A stretch of 64,000 nt of DNA from Micrococcales bacterium. GTDB taxonomy: Bacteria; Actinomycetota; Actinomycetes; Actinomycetales; Cellulomonadaceae. Under the pieces are notes generated by a model. It was not told the DNA's origin. It worked only from the letters and a program-made list of their open reading frames with translations, and did not search any database. How positions within the stretch are numbered: the stretch's first letter is position 1; each line of letters opens with the position of its first letter. Where the stretch lies: positions 1 to 64,000 of the forward strand of contig WRET01000003.1 of NCBI GenBank assembly GCA_009779195.1, in the 5' to 3' direction. Of this stretch, positions 7,949 to 18,100 are shown in pieces. Made by a program: the position numbers and the translations under genes.

Positions 7949-9279
7949 GCGCAGTCGTGCACTTCGGGAAGCAGAGAACGCACCAGGGACAGAGCCACGG
8001 AAGGTACTGCGCCGTAGCGGCCAGCGCTGTAGCGGCGGGCCATGTTGTCAGCCTCGCGGTGCGGGAAGTCAGCCAGGCAGAACAGTGATGTCGCTCCGTC
8101 GAGCCCTTTCTCGGTGAACCAGACCTCTTCGGCAGCCAGGGGTGTTGGCGACTGAGGCGACAACAGCTGCACGTCGTGGGTGGTGAAGACCAGCTGGGCG
8201 CCACGGGTGTTGATCTGTTGGTCGGTGAACATGCCGATCAGGGCTGCCGACAGCTGTGGGTGCAGGCTCGCGTCGAGCTCGTCCACCGCCAGGGCAGTGC
8301 CGTCGCGCAGCGCTTGGACCGCGGGCATCGCCAACGACAACCAGGCGATAGTGCCGTCGCTCTCGTCGTTGATGCGCAAGGGTTGGTCTTCTTGGCCTTC
8401 TTGGCCCCGGTGGTAGAACTCCAGGCTGCGTCGCACGTCCGGTTCGGTCAGAAGGTACAGGCCTGCGTTGTCGAGGTCGTCCATCTCCTTCTTGGCAGCG
8501 TGCTCGAGGCGGGAGATGGCCTGGCGGACCTGTTCGGGCATCTGGTCTTCACGGAGCTGCACTGTGGTGATCCCGATGTCGGCGACCTGGAGCAGGACGT
8601 TGATCTGCTCCGGGGTGACCGAACCGTCCACCAGGGCATCGATGACAGCAGACAGCCGGTGAGAGCGGTGGTGGTCACCGAACCGCACGATGTCGATACC
8701 CGAGATGATCGCGTTGTGCACGGCGACAACCCCTTCGTGCCCCATGCTCGCCGCACGTGACAAGAACAGCTCTCGAGATGTGGTGGCGCCGGAGATCTTC
8801 GCGGGCCGGGCCAGGCCGCGGCCGAACGTGTAGGTGTCACCAGAGCGTTCGAACAGCAGCCGGCGGCGGCCGTTGGGGTAATCGTTGAGCCACTCGGCGA
8901 CGACACCCGACGGGCCGACCGAGAAGCCGTACTCGTTGCGGACACCGTCGATGACGAGGTCGAACTCGTAAGTGGACGGTGCGTGTGGGTGGTCAGTGTC
9001 GAGGCGGAAAGGGGCCCGCGGCACCTTGGGTTCCTTGAGCCACTGCGACGAGTACCCGACGGCGGTCTGCGCGTAGTGGAGGGCGTCGAGCACTGCCGAC
9101 TTGCCCGAGGCGTTGGCGCCGAAGATCCCGGCGACCTGGTGGGTGACAGCCCTCCAGTCACCATCGGCTGGACGTTGGGTACGCAGGGCCGAGCTGACGA
9201 GCACGAGCTCGGCCCGGTCCCTGATGCTGCGGTGGTTCTGTACCGCAAACCTCAACAGTGTCACGGCACTAGTATGCAT
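7945..9279 (-). CDS. rloA: RloA/AbiL-type AAA15 (ABC/SMC-like) ATPase
   Basis: A 444-residue ATPase of the OLD/AAA15 class. Walker A is GANASGKS (residues 54-61). The C-terminal half has a signature-like region (NDESDGTIAWLSLAMP), Walker B ALAVDELDASLHP and the H-loop TTHDVQLL. Between them lies a helical arm region typical of SMC-like sensors. It is coupled by ATGA overlap to the RloB gene. Start 9279 puts FAVQNHRSIRD at residue 11 as in relatives, but no Shine-Dalgarno is visible, so a leaderless mRNA or an upstream start at 9324 is possible. The pair is best read as a two-gene anti-phage/abortive-infection module. Confidence 0.82.
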   Translation of the reverse strand: MHTSAVTLLRFAVQNHRSIRDRAELVLVSSALRTQRPADGDWRAVTHQVAGIFGANASGKSAVLDALHYAQTAVGYSSQWLKEPKVPRAPFRLDTDHPHAPSTYEFDLVIDGVRNEYGFSVGPSGVVAEWLNDYPNGRRRLLFERSGDTYTFGRGLARPAKISGATTSRELFLSRAASMGHEGVVAVHNAIISGIDIVRFGDHHRSHRLSAVIDALVDGSVTPEQINVLLQVADIGITTVQLREDQMPEQVRQAISRLEHAAKKEMDDLDNAGLYLLTEPDVRRSLEFYHRGQEGQEDQPLRINDESDGTIAWLSLAMPAVQALRDGTALAVDELDASLHPQLSAALIGMFTDQQINTRGAQLVFTTHDVQLLSPQSPTPLAAEEVWFTEKGLDGATSLFCLADFPHREADNMARRYSAGRYGAVPSVALSLVRSLLPEVHDCA

Positions 9280-9334
9280 TTTAGATGGCCCATGATGCAA
9301 GTTCCGCCCGAGAGAGGGCCTCAAACGCAGTTCG

Positions 9335-10372
9335 TCAGCGAGTGCGGGCGTCGAGGAAGGTGATCATGGTGTCGACGAAGGACTCGCGGGCGGGGGAGGG
9401 GGACAGGGACAGGTCGTGGGCGCCGCGTTCGACCTGTTTGAAGGTGACGTCGGCGCCGAGGCGGGGGGCGAGGCGTTCGATGTCGGCGACGTCCAGGACG
9501 CAGTCGGTGGTGACGAGGTCGTCGTGGTGGCGGTCGTGGGGGCCGCTGGAGTCCGAGGCGAGCACCAGGACGGGGCAGGTGATGTCCAGGCCGTGGGCGA
9601 CGCGGGTCTGGGCCTGGCGGACCGAGCGGACGAAACCGGCGGTGACCGGCGGTGACTCGTGGGACTTCCAGTCCAGGTTGTAGTCCCACTCTCCGCCGGT
9701 GTCGACGTGCAGGGCTTTGCCGTAGTGCTCGCCGAGGTGGGTGACGACGGTGCGGGGGGCGACGCGGCCGACGAGGTCAGAGCCCACGGAGGCGACAGTC
9801 TTGGCCCAGCGTCCGGCGCGCAGGTCCAGCCACGGGGAGTTCAGCACCAGCGCCGCCAGGGTGCCGCGCGAGACCAGGTACGGGCGGGCGTCGGCCCACA
9901 GCGCCGTGGTCAGCCCGCCGGTGGAGTGCGCCGCGACGACGACTTTGCCGTGCACCAGGCCCAGCTCGCGGACCGAGCGGTCGATCTCCTCGGTGTACCG
10001 GGCGAGGTTGTCGGTGTCGTTGATCGCCCGGCCTTCTTGGTACGACCGGCCGCAGTCGCGCAGGTCTAACCCGTACAGCTGGTACCCGGCCGCGGCGAGC
10101 GGAGCAGCCAGGTGGTCGTGGAAGAAATAGTCGACGAACCCGTGCACCCACAGCACGGCGACGCGACCAGGGTCGACGTCACGCTGGGAGACGAGGGTCG
10201 CGACCGGTTCGATCCCGGTGCGGCGGGTCGCCGGGTCGTCTTTGAGGTGGAGCGTGCGGCAGGTCCAGGCGTCGCCGAGCACATCGGTGGGTGTGTCCAC
10301 GCCGCCATTGTGCATCGTCAGGACGCAGAATCCGAGTTGGCTCGTCGCGGGGATCGGGTCGGGTCGTCTCAT
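9335..10372 (-). CDS. Alpha/beta hydrolase (serine aminopeptidase S33-like lipase/esterase)
   Basis: About 345 residues. Visible alpha/beta-hydrolase parts: oxyanion region AVLWVHGFVDYFFH, nucleophile elbow VAAHSTGG (Ser), acid region LVLASDSSG and the late catalytic His in ERGAHDLSLS. Substrate is unknown; monoglyceride-lipase-like enzymes have this layout. The start at 10372 overlaps the acetyltransferase stop as ATGA with a GAGG upstream, suggesting coupling, but the conserved domain begins about 23 residues later, so ATG 10315 or GTG 10303 are real alternatives. Confidence 0.78.
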   Translation of the reverse strand: MRRPDPIPATSQLGFCVLTMHNGGVDTPTDVLGDAWTCRTLHLKDDPATRRTGIEPVATLVSQRDVDPGRVAVLWVHGFVDYFFHDHLAAPLAAAGYQLYGLDLRDCGRSYQEGRAINDTDNLARYTEEIDRSVRELGLVHGKVVVAAHSTGGLTTALWADARPYLVSRGTLAALVLNSPWLDLRAGRWAKTVASVGSDLVGRVAPRTVVTHLGEHYGKALHVDTGGEWDYNLDWKSHESPPVTAGFVRSVRQAQTRVAHGLDITCPVLVLASDSSGPHDRHHDDLVTTDCVLDVADIERLAPRLGADVTFKQVERGAHDLSLSPSPARESFVDTMITFLDARTR

Positions 10373-10938
10373 GAGGCCTCGCCCAGGGGCCGCAGCATGA
10401 CGAAGTCGTCGTGGACCTCGCCGCCCACGTCGAACGTCTTGGTCCCGACGACGGCGAAACCCTGTTTGGCGTAGAACCGTTGTGCGCGGACGTTGAGCTG
10501 GTTCACCCCCAGCCAGCAGGTGCGGGCCCCGTCGGCACGTGCCAGGTCCATGGCGGCGGCGACCAGGCGCGCGGCGACCCCGCTGCCGTGCACGTGCAGG
10601 TCGACATAGCACTTGGACAGCTCGGTGGTCGGACGGTCGGTGACGACCGCGGCCACGGCTGGGTCGCTCGGGTCGCCGGCGACCATCATGACGTAGCCCA
10701 CCGCGCCGCCGCCGGACCGGGCCAGCAGCAGGCGCCGGGTGTTGTCGGCGAGGTAACCGGCGAACGCGTCGGCCGACAGGTGCCCAGCAATGAACTGGTC
10801 GATGTTCTCACGCGTCGTGCCGGGTGGGCAGGCCATGGGAAAGGTCCGCGCAGCGAGGCCAGCCAGCTCGCCCAGGTCGTCGGGGCGCACCACGGCCACG
10901 GTCACGGTCTTGTCGTCGGGGGGTCGGGCGTCGTCCAT
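10369..10938 (-). CDS. GNAT-family N-acetyltransferase
   Basis: A 189-residue single-domain GNAT protein. The ATG at 10938 has a clear GGAGG. Motif B/A region is ELSKCYVDLHVHGSGVAARLVAAAM, where the acetyl-CoA pyrophosphate loop (R/Q-x-x-G-x-G/A) appears as HVHGSGVAARL, followed by WLGVNQLNVRAQRFYAKQGFAVVGT, the usual C-terminal signature. Many close relatives acetylate small amines or protein N-termini; the substrate here is unknown. It is the first gene of a two-gene unit with the hydrolase. Confidence 0.85.
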   Translation of the reverse strand: MDDARPPDDKTVTVAVVRPDDLGELAGLAARTFPMACPPGTTRENIDQFIAGHLSADAFAGYLADNTRRLLLARSGGGAVGYVMMVAGDPSDPAVAAVVTDRPTTELSKCYVDLHVHGSGVAARLVAAAMDLARADGARTCWLGVNQLNVRAQRFYAKQGFAVVGTKTFDVGGEVHDDFVMLRPLGEAS

Positions 10939-11342
10939 GGGTCCTCCTTTGTCCCACCGTAGTGGCTGCCCGGGCCGTGCTTGGAGCGGCGGGCCGTTGT
11001 CGGGCACCGTTATGACGCCGTGACTTATCACTGTTGCGCCCACCGACTATTCGGCGACGAGGTTCGACGACGTCCTTGACCATGCTGCGCGGAAGTGCTG
11101 ACTGCCGAGCGTGATAATACTCGGCGTTTCGCCCTACGTCCCAGGTGGTTCTGTCAACGTCTGCGCCCTGGTGGCGGGCACCGCGCCCGGAGTTATCCTC
11201 CTAGGAAATAACGGACATTAGGGATACGCTGTGGTTATGTCTCGGACGGTGCGTGAGGCATCTGTCAGATCAGAGCTGATCGTCCACCCTCAAGCACCGA
11301 AATTATTTCTTACTGTTCTCTGAGTGTCGATCGGGAGAGGTT
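10939..11342. other. Intergenic region with hairpin, inverted repeat and probable promoter
   Basis: This 404-bp gap between divergent genes holds a 6-bp stem (GCCGAG / CTCGGC, 11104-11109 and 11120-11125), a GATCAG-AG-CTGATC inverted repeat (11268-11281), an AT-richer segment with TAGGGAT near 11218 that could be a -10 for the downstream gene, and a possible 28-codon ORF (ATG 11237 to TGA 11321). The ORF lacks a convincing ribosome site, so I do not call it a gene. Confidence 0.5.
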
Positions 11343-12614
11343 GTGACCACGAACCCGCACCTGGACGACGCCCTCGCCGTCTTCGCTGAGCTGGGATGGG
11401 CCGACGCGGACCCTGGTGACGTCCTGGAGCTGCCGTTGGGCACGCCCGAGCAGCGCCGGGCCGCCCTGGCGGGGCTGGGGACCGGGGACTGGGAGTCGCA
11501 CCGCCCCAGGGACTGGGCGGGACACGACACGTCTTTCGTCGAGATGGGTGGGCGGCGCGTCCAGGCACAGGTCGTCCTGCGAGACTGTCGCGAGACGATG
11601 CTCGTGCTGTTCGCCGTGCGGCTCGGGGTCGACGGCCGCCGTGCGGCGAAGATGCTGGCTGGGGCCAGCCTGGACTTTGCGCTGAGGCGCGGGCCCCTCG
11701 GCGACACGCTCCGCAGTGCCGTCGGGGCCGTGGTCGAGCAGCGCGGGCCGCAGTTCGCCCAGGCGTTCCTCACCCGGGCGCTCGCCGAAGAGAGCTGGTG
11801 GTGGAGCTACCCGACGGTCCTCGTCGGCCTGGTCGGGCGGTGGGGCCTGGCGGTCCCGCGCCGGTTGTCGTACCTGGAAGCGTGGTTGGTGACCGTCACC
11901 GAGGTGATGTCAGGCCGCCTCGGCGAGCGCGGAGGGCTTGCCGTCTCGGGGGCCGACCGGTTCACCGAGCACATGCACGCTGCGGTTGCGGCGCGGCTGG
12001 GCGCGGACGCTCTCGTTCCTGTGATGGTCGGAGGTGTCGAACGCGGCTGGTTGGCCCGAGACGAGGCCGTCGACCTGTTCTCCAGGCTCGTCACGGCTCA
12101 GGTCTCGCGACCTGAGCCGACCTTGGGCAAGGTGCTGGCCGACGCGATCGCCCGCGGGTGGCTAGAGCGCGACGCGGCAGCGGACCTGGTCATGGTCGGC
12201 CTCAGCTTTGCCGCACGCCCGCTCGTGCGCGCGATGTGGCTGACGGCCTGGTTCGACGACCTGGACGCCACCGACGCTGACGTCGTCGCCTGCGCAGACG
12301 CCCTGGTCCCGGTCCTGGCCACCGGCGACAAACGCGTTATCGAGCACCTGGCCCCCATCCTCATCGCCGGAGTCCCCGACCAGCGCCTGCCCGCCGTCGC
12401 CGCCGCCGCTCTGACCGCTCCGACCAAGAAAGCCCTCCGGGTCGTCCTGGGTGCCCTCGCCGCACGCCCCCGCCCTGCCGACGCGGTCGTTGCCCTCATC
12501 ACACCTCACCTCACAGCCCTAGACATCGCCTCAGACCGCCGTCTGGCCCGAGCGGTGGCCCAAGTCCTGGACCGCTGGGCTCCACTGCCAAGGCAACCGA
12601 CCGCGCCCTCGTGA
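11343..12614 (+). CDS. Helical-repeat protein, paralog of the N-terminal half of the 15.2-18.3 kb gene
   Basis: A 423-residue alpha-rich cytosolic protein with no signal or membrane segment. GTG start behind GGGAGAGG. It shares the opening (NPHLD, ELGWADA, LPLGTP, RAALAGL, GDW) and the segment around LVPVLATGD...LGALAARPRP with the 1032-residue protein downstream, but ends where that protein continues for ~630 more residues. HEAT-like scaffold architecture is suggested by the repeating amphipathic helices. It loosely recalls large actinobacterial DUF6493-type proteins; that resemblance is from memory and weak. Function unknown; proximity to an FHA protein suggests a signalling-linked scaffold. 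Confidence 0.75.
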   Translation: MTTNPHLDDALAVFAELGWADADPGDVLELPLGTPEQRRAALAGLGTGDWESHRPRDWAGHDTSFVEMGGRRVQAQVVLRDCRETMLVLFAVRLGVDGRRAAKMLAGASLDFALRRGPLGDTLRSAVGAVVEQRGPQFAQAFLTRALAEESWWWSYPTVLVGLVGRWGLAVPRRLSYLEAWLVTVTEVMSGRLGERGGLAVSGADRFTEHMHAAVAARLGADALVPVMVGGVERGWLARDEAVDLFSRLVTAQVSRPEPTLGKVLADAIARGWLERDAAADLVMVGLSFAARPLVRAMWLTAWFDDLDATDADVVACADALVPVLATGDKRVIEHLAPILIAGVPDQRLPAVAAAALTAPTKKALRVVLGALAARPRPADAVVALITPHLTALDIASDRRLARAVAQVLDRWAPLPRQPTAPS

Positions 12615-13302
12615 TCCCCGGCTGAGCACGCCACGACCCGGCAGGGGCCGTATGGAGTGCCAAAAGGTAATGCTTTTTTCAAACGCACCTCTTGCTAGGT
12701 CGACATCTTCGTTCCGGAACGCGTTCAGAGGTTGGCGCCGGCTCCCTGCGGCACGGTTCGGGCTTTGTCTGTCTTTTCCGGCGCCGGTATGGCACCCACA
12801 GCCCAGACGGGGGATTTGTCTGGGTATGGGCGGTGGGTTCGGCGGCGGGTTTCTTCTAGCGCAGGCCAGGGCTGGGCGGCCTGCGGCGCTCGGCTGTGGA
12901 AGGGCCGGCTCCGGGGTTGCCACGCGCTGTGTGGCAGGGAGGTGCGCAGGTCGTCGCCGGTTTCGCCGACGGCGTGAGCCGAGCTGGACGGCCTAGCTGG
13001 GCGCGATGCTGCCCGACGATGTCACCCGTCCGGTTGACAGTGGGACTGACGGGCTGAGGCGCTGGTCAGCGAGAGGGCAATACCCGCACGGGGGATGGAG
13101 TCGTCGTCGGATGTGCCAGGCCGAAACACCTGTGACGAGATCCGTACAGCCAGATGGCCACTGGGGGTGGTCACGGTCAGGTACGCTCGCCAGCGTGACA
13201 GCTCACAGGACGAGCACCGTGGTCGTGGGCCGTGGTCAGCCGTTGTGTGCTGTCCAGTGGTCTACGAGTACGAACAGTTCGACGGGACGGTAGGGAAAGA
13301 AA
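12615..13302. other. 688-bp region without a convincing gene
   Basis: Short open frames exist here on both strands, but their arginine/cysteine-rich translations and lack of ribosome sites argue against coding. Noteworthy are an AT-rich tract with a T6 run (12671-12680) and a perfect 12-bp palindrome CGTTCCGGAACG at 12710-12721, a candidate operator. The last ~100 bp lead to the TTG start of the FHA gene. Confidence 0.5.
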
Positions 13303-15177
13303 TTGGACGCTGCGCTGATCGGTACGCTCATGTACCTCGTTGAGCTCGTGGTGTCGTTGGGGATTTACGTCTGGTACAGCATGATGATGGCCAAGGTGTT
13401 CACCAAGCTTGGCGTCGAGGGGTGGAAGGCTTGGGTCCCGGTCATCAACTGGATGGAGATGATCAAGCTCACCAAGCGCACGACGATGGACCTCATCTTC
13501 ATCATGGTCATCCCGGTGTACGGGTTGTGGATCTATTTCCTGCTGATGAAGGACATGACCAAGCTGTGCGGCGGCAACGAAGGTATCGCCTGGATGGGTG
13601 TGATCCTCCCGCCGATCTGGGCGACCAAGATGGCCAAGGCCACCCCCGCGGCTCGCGGTTCCGGACGCTCGTCGGCGGCGGCGACAGAGGCCCTGTTCGG
13701 CCCCCCATCCATGCCCGAGAGCTACCCGCCGGGGACCCCTGGTGCCGCACCAGGCCTGTACGGCAACCCGTACGCCGGTGGCGCCGGCGACCCGTACGCG
13801 GGAATCCAACCAGGCCAGGTTGCCTGGGACAACCCGCCCACCGGGGCCCAGTCGCCCTGGGACAGCGCAGCGTGGTCGGCCCAGGCCGTGGCCCCGCAGG
13901 ACCCGGGCTCGCAGTACGGTGCCCAGCCCGGCCAGCCGTTCCAGTCCCCCCAGCCTGCGGCCGGGTACCCGGGCCAGCCGTCGTACCCGGGGGCAGCACC
14001 TGACGCGTTCGGGTTCGCCCCTTCAGCGGCCCAGCCCGGGCCGTACGGAGCGTCTCCGGACCCGTTCGCCATGAACCCCCAGGCCCCAGGCCAGCCGCAG
14101 CCGTCGTACCCGGGGGACCCGTTCGGGATGGGCCAGCCGTCGCAGCCGACCCCGTACCCGGGACCAGACCCGTTCGCGATGAACCCGCAAGCTCCTGGCC
14201 AGCCGTCGCAGCCGACCGCGTACCCGGGACCGGACCCGTTCGCGATGAACCCGCAAACCCCGGGCCAGCCGTCGTACCCGGGGGACCCGTTCGGGATGGG
14301 TCAGCCGTCGCAGCCGACCGCGTACCCGGGACCGGACCCGTTCGCGATGAACCCGCAAACCCCTGGGCAGCCATCGCCGTACCCGGGAGACCCGTTCGGG
14401 GTGGGTGCGTCAGGGCAGCCAGCGCAGCCGCAGGTGAGCCCGTACCCGGGCCCGACGGTCGATCCGTTCGGCCTGCAGGCTCCGGCCCCTGCTGCCCCTG
14501 CCGCGCAGAGCCCGCAAGGTTATCCCTCCGCCGTGCAGCCGCAGCCGCAGATGCAGCCGCAACCGCAGATGCAGCCGCAACCGTCGCCGTACCCGCCGCC
14601 CTCGCCCCAGCCGGTGAGCCCCCCGGCACAGGTCACGCCCCCTCCGGTCATGGCCGCTCCGGTGATGGCCCCTCCGGTGATGCTCCCAGGTACGTCGAGC
14701 GCTCCGGCCCAGCCCCAGGCCCCCCAGGCCGTGGCACCGGCCGCCCAGGCGGCACCGACGCAGGTCAGCCCACCTCCGAGCATGCCCTCAGCGCAGCCTG
14801 CCGAGGAACCGGCCGCCGAGTACACGGTGCTCGTCGACCGGGCGGCCTCGCAGCAGTGGTCGCTGGTCCTCGACGACGGGCGCAGGTTCGACCTGTGGGC
14901 ACCGTCGGTGATGGTCGGCCGTGCACCGTCCGGCGGCGGACCAGGCACCCAGGTCCTGGCTATCGCTGACGAGACCTGCACCATCTCCAAGTCGCACGCC
15001 CGTCTGAGCCTCGTCGACGGCGTGTGGCAGGTGACCGACGCCGGCTCGACCAACGGCATCATCGTCACCCGTGGCGGCCGGGCCTTCACCGTCCCCTCCG
15101 GGACCACCGCCGCGGTCGGCGAACAGCTCGTCCTCGGTTCCGTCGGCATGCGTCTCATCCCCGGATCCGCCAGCTGA
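13303..15177 (+). CDS. Membrane protein with DUF5684-like N-terminus, Pro/Gln-rich repeats and C-terminal FHA domain
   Basis: A 624-residue protein. Residues ~1-110 hold transmembrane helices with KVFTKLGVEGWKAWVPVIN, close to DUF5684 proteins (WkiFtKAGepGW..IIPIYN). Residues ~120-510 are a low-complexity Pro/Gln/Gly region with tandem repeats. Residues ~515-620 form a forkhead-associated domain: MVGRAP, SKSHARLSL and the DAGSTNG phosphothreonine-binding loop. It should bind phosphothreonine peptides at the inner membrane face, so it may respond to a Ser/Thr kinase. Start is TTG behind AGGGAAAG; an in-frame ATG at 13330 is possible. It is flanked by two related helical-repeat proteins. Confidence 0.82.
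   Translation: MDAALIGTLMYLVELVVSLGIYVWYSMMMAKVFTKLGVEGWKAWVPVINWMEMIKLTKRTTMDLIFIMVIPVYGLWIYFLLMKDMTKLCGGNEGIAWMGVILPPIWATKMAKATPAARGSGRSSAAATEALFGPPSMPESYPPGTPGAAPGLYGNPYAGGAGDPYAGIQPGQVAWDNPPTGAQSPWDSAAWSAQAVAPQDPGSQYGAQPGQPFQSPQPAAGYPGQPSYPGAAPDAFGFAPSAAQPGPYGASPDPFAMNPQAPGQPQPSYPGDPFGMGQPSQPTPYPGPDPFAMNPQAPGQPSQPTAYPGPDPFAMNPQTPGQPSYPGDPFGMGQPSQPTAYPGPDPFAMNPQTPGQPSPYPGDPFGVGASGQPAQPQVSPYPGPTVDPFGLQAPAPAAPAAQSPQGYPSAVQPQPQMQPQPQMQPQPSPYPPPSPQPVSPPAQVTPPPVMAAPVMAPPVMLPGTSSAPAQPQAPQAVAPAAQAAPTQVSPPPSMPSAQPAEEPAAEYTVLVDRAASQQWSLVLDDGRRFDLWAPSVMVGRAPSGGGPGTQVLAIADETCTISKSHARLSLVDGVWQVTDAGSTNGIIVTRGGRAFTVPSGTTAAVGEQLVLGSVGMRLIPGSAS
14055..14410 (+). repeat. In-frame tandem repeats in the FHA protein linker
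   Basis: Repeats encode alternating PDPFAMNPQ and PGDPFGMGQ blocks joined by YPG and QPSQPT. Four FAMNPQ and three PGDPFG(M/V)G blocks are visible with near-identical DNA, so the copy number is likely to vary between strains by slippage or recombination. The unit length stays a multiple of three. Confidence 0.8.
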
Positions 15178-15197
15178 CCCACCCCAGAGGGCAAGCC

Positions 15198-18100
15198 GTG
15201 CCCAAGAACCCCCACCTCGACGAAGCCGTCTCCATCTTCACAGAGCTGGGCTGGGCGGATGCCACGCACGACGACGTACCGACGTTGCCGTTAGGCACCC
15301 CTGCGCAGCGCAAGGCCGCGTTGGCGGGCCTGCGCAGCGGGGACTGGGTCGTCGATGGTGTCGAGCACGTCCGCGGCAGGCCCGTGTTCCGGGACTTGAC
15401 GGGTGTGGACAACTCCATGCTCGCTTTGTTCGCCATCCGGCTCGGGGTGGGCCTGAGCCGCACGGTGGCCCTGCTCGACAAGGTGCGCACCAGTGACGTG
15501 CACCCCAAGGCGGGTGCCAGCGGCGCCGTGTTCGCCGAGGTGGTGGGCCAGCGAGGCCCGGTGTTCACGGAGAAGCTGGTCGAGCGGATGGCTCGTTCCG
15601 AGCGGTTGGTGTGGCAACACGGCCGGGCGTTGGTGTACCTGGTCGCTGCTCACCAGCTGCCTGTGCCGACCCACCTGCCGTATCTCACAGCGTGGATAGA
15701 CGTCGCCGGCAGGGTACTGTCCGACGACCCGTGGGATGACGCCGACGACCGCAGCCGCTGGCCCATCACTGACTCAGGTCTTGACGGGGTCAAGCCGGCA
15801 GTGCCTGCAGCGGCCCCGGACAGTGTCGTCGCTGGTCGGTTCGCCGACCATGTGCAAGCCGCGTTGACGGTCGACGTGCGCGCCTCGCAGGTGCTTGCCA
15901 AAGGGGCAGCGCGGGGTTTGCTGGAGCGGGCCGAGGCGGTCGAGCTGGCGCTGGTCGGCATGGACGCCGCGACACGCCCGTCGACCCGCAAAGCGTGGAT
16001 GGGAGTGTGGCTCGACGCTCTGGCAGCCACTGACGAGGAGGTTGTCGGCCGCGCAGACGTGCTGGTTCCAGTGCTGGCCACTGGTGACTCGACAGCCGTC
16101 GCACGGTTGGGGCCAGTGCTGGTCACGGGGGTCGATGACGACATGCTGGCTGACGTGGTCACCGCTGCTTTGTGTGGGCCGACGACGAAGAAGGCGCGTC
16201 GGGCGGTGCTGGAGGCCCTGGCGGCCCGGCCCCGGCCGAGCACCGCGGACGTGATCGAACCGCAGGTCACGCAGCTAGCCACCGACCAGTCGCTGGCAAA
16301 GGCGGTGACAGCCGTCGTCGAACGCTGGGGTCTGACAGCCTCGACGCCAGATGTCGTGCAGGGTTGGTGGCGTCCGCCACCACCGGTGTGGCAGCTGCCC
16401 CGGTTCGACCGTGGCGAGGTGTCGGTGGACGCGTTCGTCGCGCTCAACGCCGAGCTGTTCCGGCGTGCGTCGGCCACCTGGTCTGGTGGGGTGCGCCAGG
16501 CGGTGGACGTGGCAGTCGAGCAGTTTTTGGCTTTGGCCAACGAGCTGAGCCGTCGTGGGCAGGGCGCACGGCTACGGTCTGCGCTGGCGGGCGGGGCAGC
16601 GACGTCAGGTGCGGTGTCGTGGTCGCACGGTCGTGTCAGCGAGAAACGCAACGCCTACCTGCTGGAGGCCCGGGACCAGGCGGTGTTCGCCCACCTGGGC
16701 AAGGTGCCGTGCCTGCTGTCCGAACCGTCGTGGGTGGACCTGCGGATCGACCCGGCTGACCTGCTGACCCGGCTGCACCAGTACGCGCAGGAGGGCGCCA
16801 AGGTCGTCCACGCCGACCTGTTCCTTGCCCTGGCCAGGGCTGACGTGTCCACAGTCGATCCGGGCCTGCTTGCTGCTCTGGACGAGGTCCACGTCCCGGT
16901 CGTGCTCTGGGACGGCAAGGTGGCACCTACTGCGGCCGGCCCGGCTGTGCGCCGCTACTTGGTCGACCCGTACCGCGACCCGGGTGTGGAGCTCGCCGCT
17001 GACGGGAGGTGGACGTCGGGCAGACGGGCCCGGCCAGCGTCGCTGGACGAGCTCGGAGCCCGGCTTGGTTACGGCCTGGACAACGGCGCCTGGTTGTCGG
17101 TCTTCCCGGGGTGGGGTGACTCGGTCTGGGGCGTGGTCCGGGCTGGGGCTGACGACGACATCGGCGTGGTGTTGCGCCAAGCAGTTCGCCGGGCCGACCC
17201 GCTGCCGCCAGGAGCGGCGGTGAACTTGCTGGCCGTGCAACGTTCGCCGCACCCTGCTGCGGCGTCCGACGTCGGTGCCGCTCTGGTCGAGGCGTGGGAG
17301 CGTGGCCTGCTGCGTCCCGGCGTTCCTGACGCGCGCTATCTGGACTGGACCACTGCGCCCAAGACGTTCGCCGCGACCGCCCGCACCCTGGGTGAGCTGG
17401 CGGCCGAAGGCCTGCTAGCAGCGGTCTGGCCCGTCCTGGACGACATGCTCGTCCTCGCTGCCTCAGCCGCGCGGATGCCCGCCGGGACCGCGGAGGTCGT
17501 CCAGACAGTCCATACGCTCCTGCCTGAGGTGCTGGCAGCGGTGACCAGCGCGGTCGCCAGTCCTGATGCCCTGGACCTGCCCGGGATCCGGGCCATCGCT
17601 GGCCGCCCCGGTTCCTCCCAGGCGGTGACGACCGCCCGTCAGGTCGTCGCCCAGCTTCCCGACCAGACCACGATGGTCACTGTCAACGCACCGGTCGACG
17701 CAGCCCCGCTCCCACCGTTCGACGAGGTGTGGCCCAGCGGTCTTGGGGGTGGTGCTGCGGTGCAGTCCACCGAGGGTCTGACTGTGGTGGACGGGTTCGC
17801 GGTCCGTTACTACTGGGAGCACCCGCGGCTCGGGCCCGGTGCCCCGGTCGCCAGTGCGCTGGTCGCCACCGCGCTGATCGGCTTGCTCGAGCGCCCCCAG
17901 GAGTGGACGAAGTTCTGGGAAGCGGTCGCCCGGGGTCGCATCAGCGCCGCGACGGTGCAGGTCGCGGTCCGAACCGTGGTGGACGCCGGGGTGCCCACCC
18001 CAGCGCGCCTGGCCCGCCTTCTCGAACACAACCCCCAGGCCCTGCCGGTCCTCTGGCCTGTCCTCACCGAACCGGTCCGTGTTGCCAGCGTCGCCGACCC

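Noticed and set aside
7352..9279. RloA/RloB pair as PARIS or Gabija
   Set aside because: The small partner shows RloB motifs (TEG...P, DVDD, NPCFEIWLLWH) rather than DUF4435, and there is no UvrD-like helicase as in Gabija.
11237..11323. 28-codon leader peptide upstream of the helical-repeat gene
   Set aside because: No ribosome site, no codon bias typical of attenuation, and no following terminator/anti-terminator pair.
12531..12996. Overlapping ~110-130-codon frames on both strands in the gap after the helical-repeat gene
   Set aside because: Arg/Cys/Pro-rich composition, no ribosome sites and no similarity to families; treated as non-coding.
14055..14410. CRISPR-like repeat array
   Set aside because: The repeats are in frame inside the FHA gene and encode Pro-rich linker peptides; there are no unique spacers of constant length.
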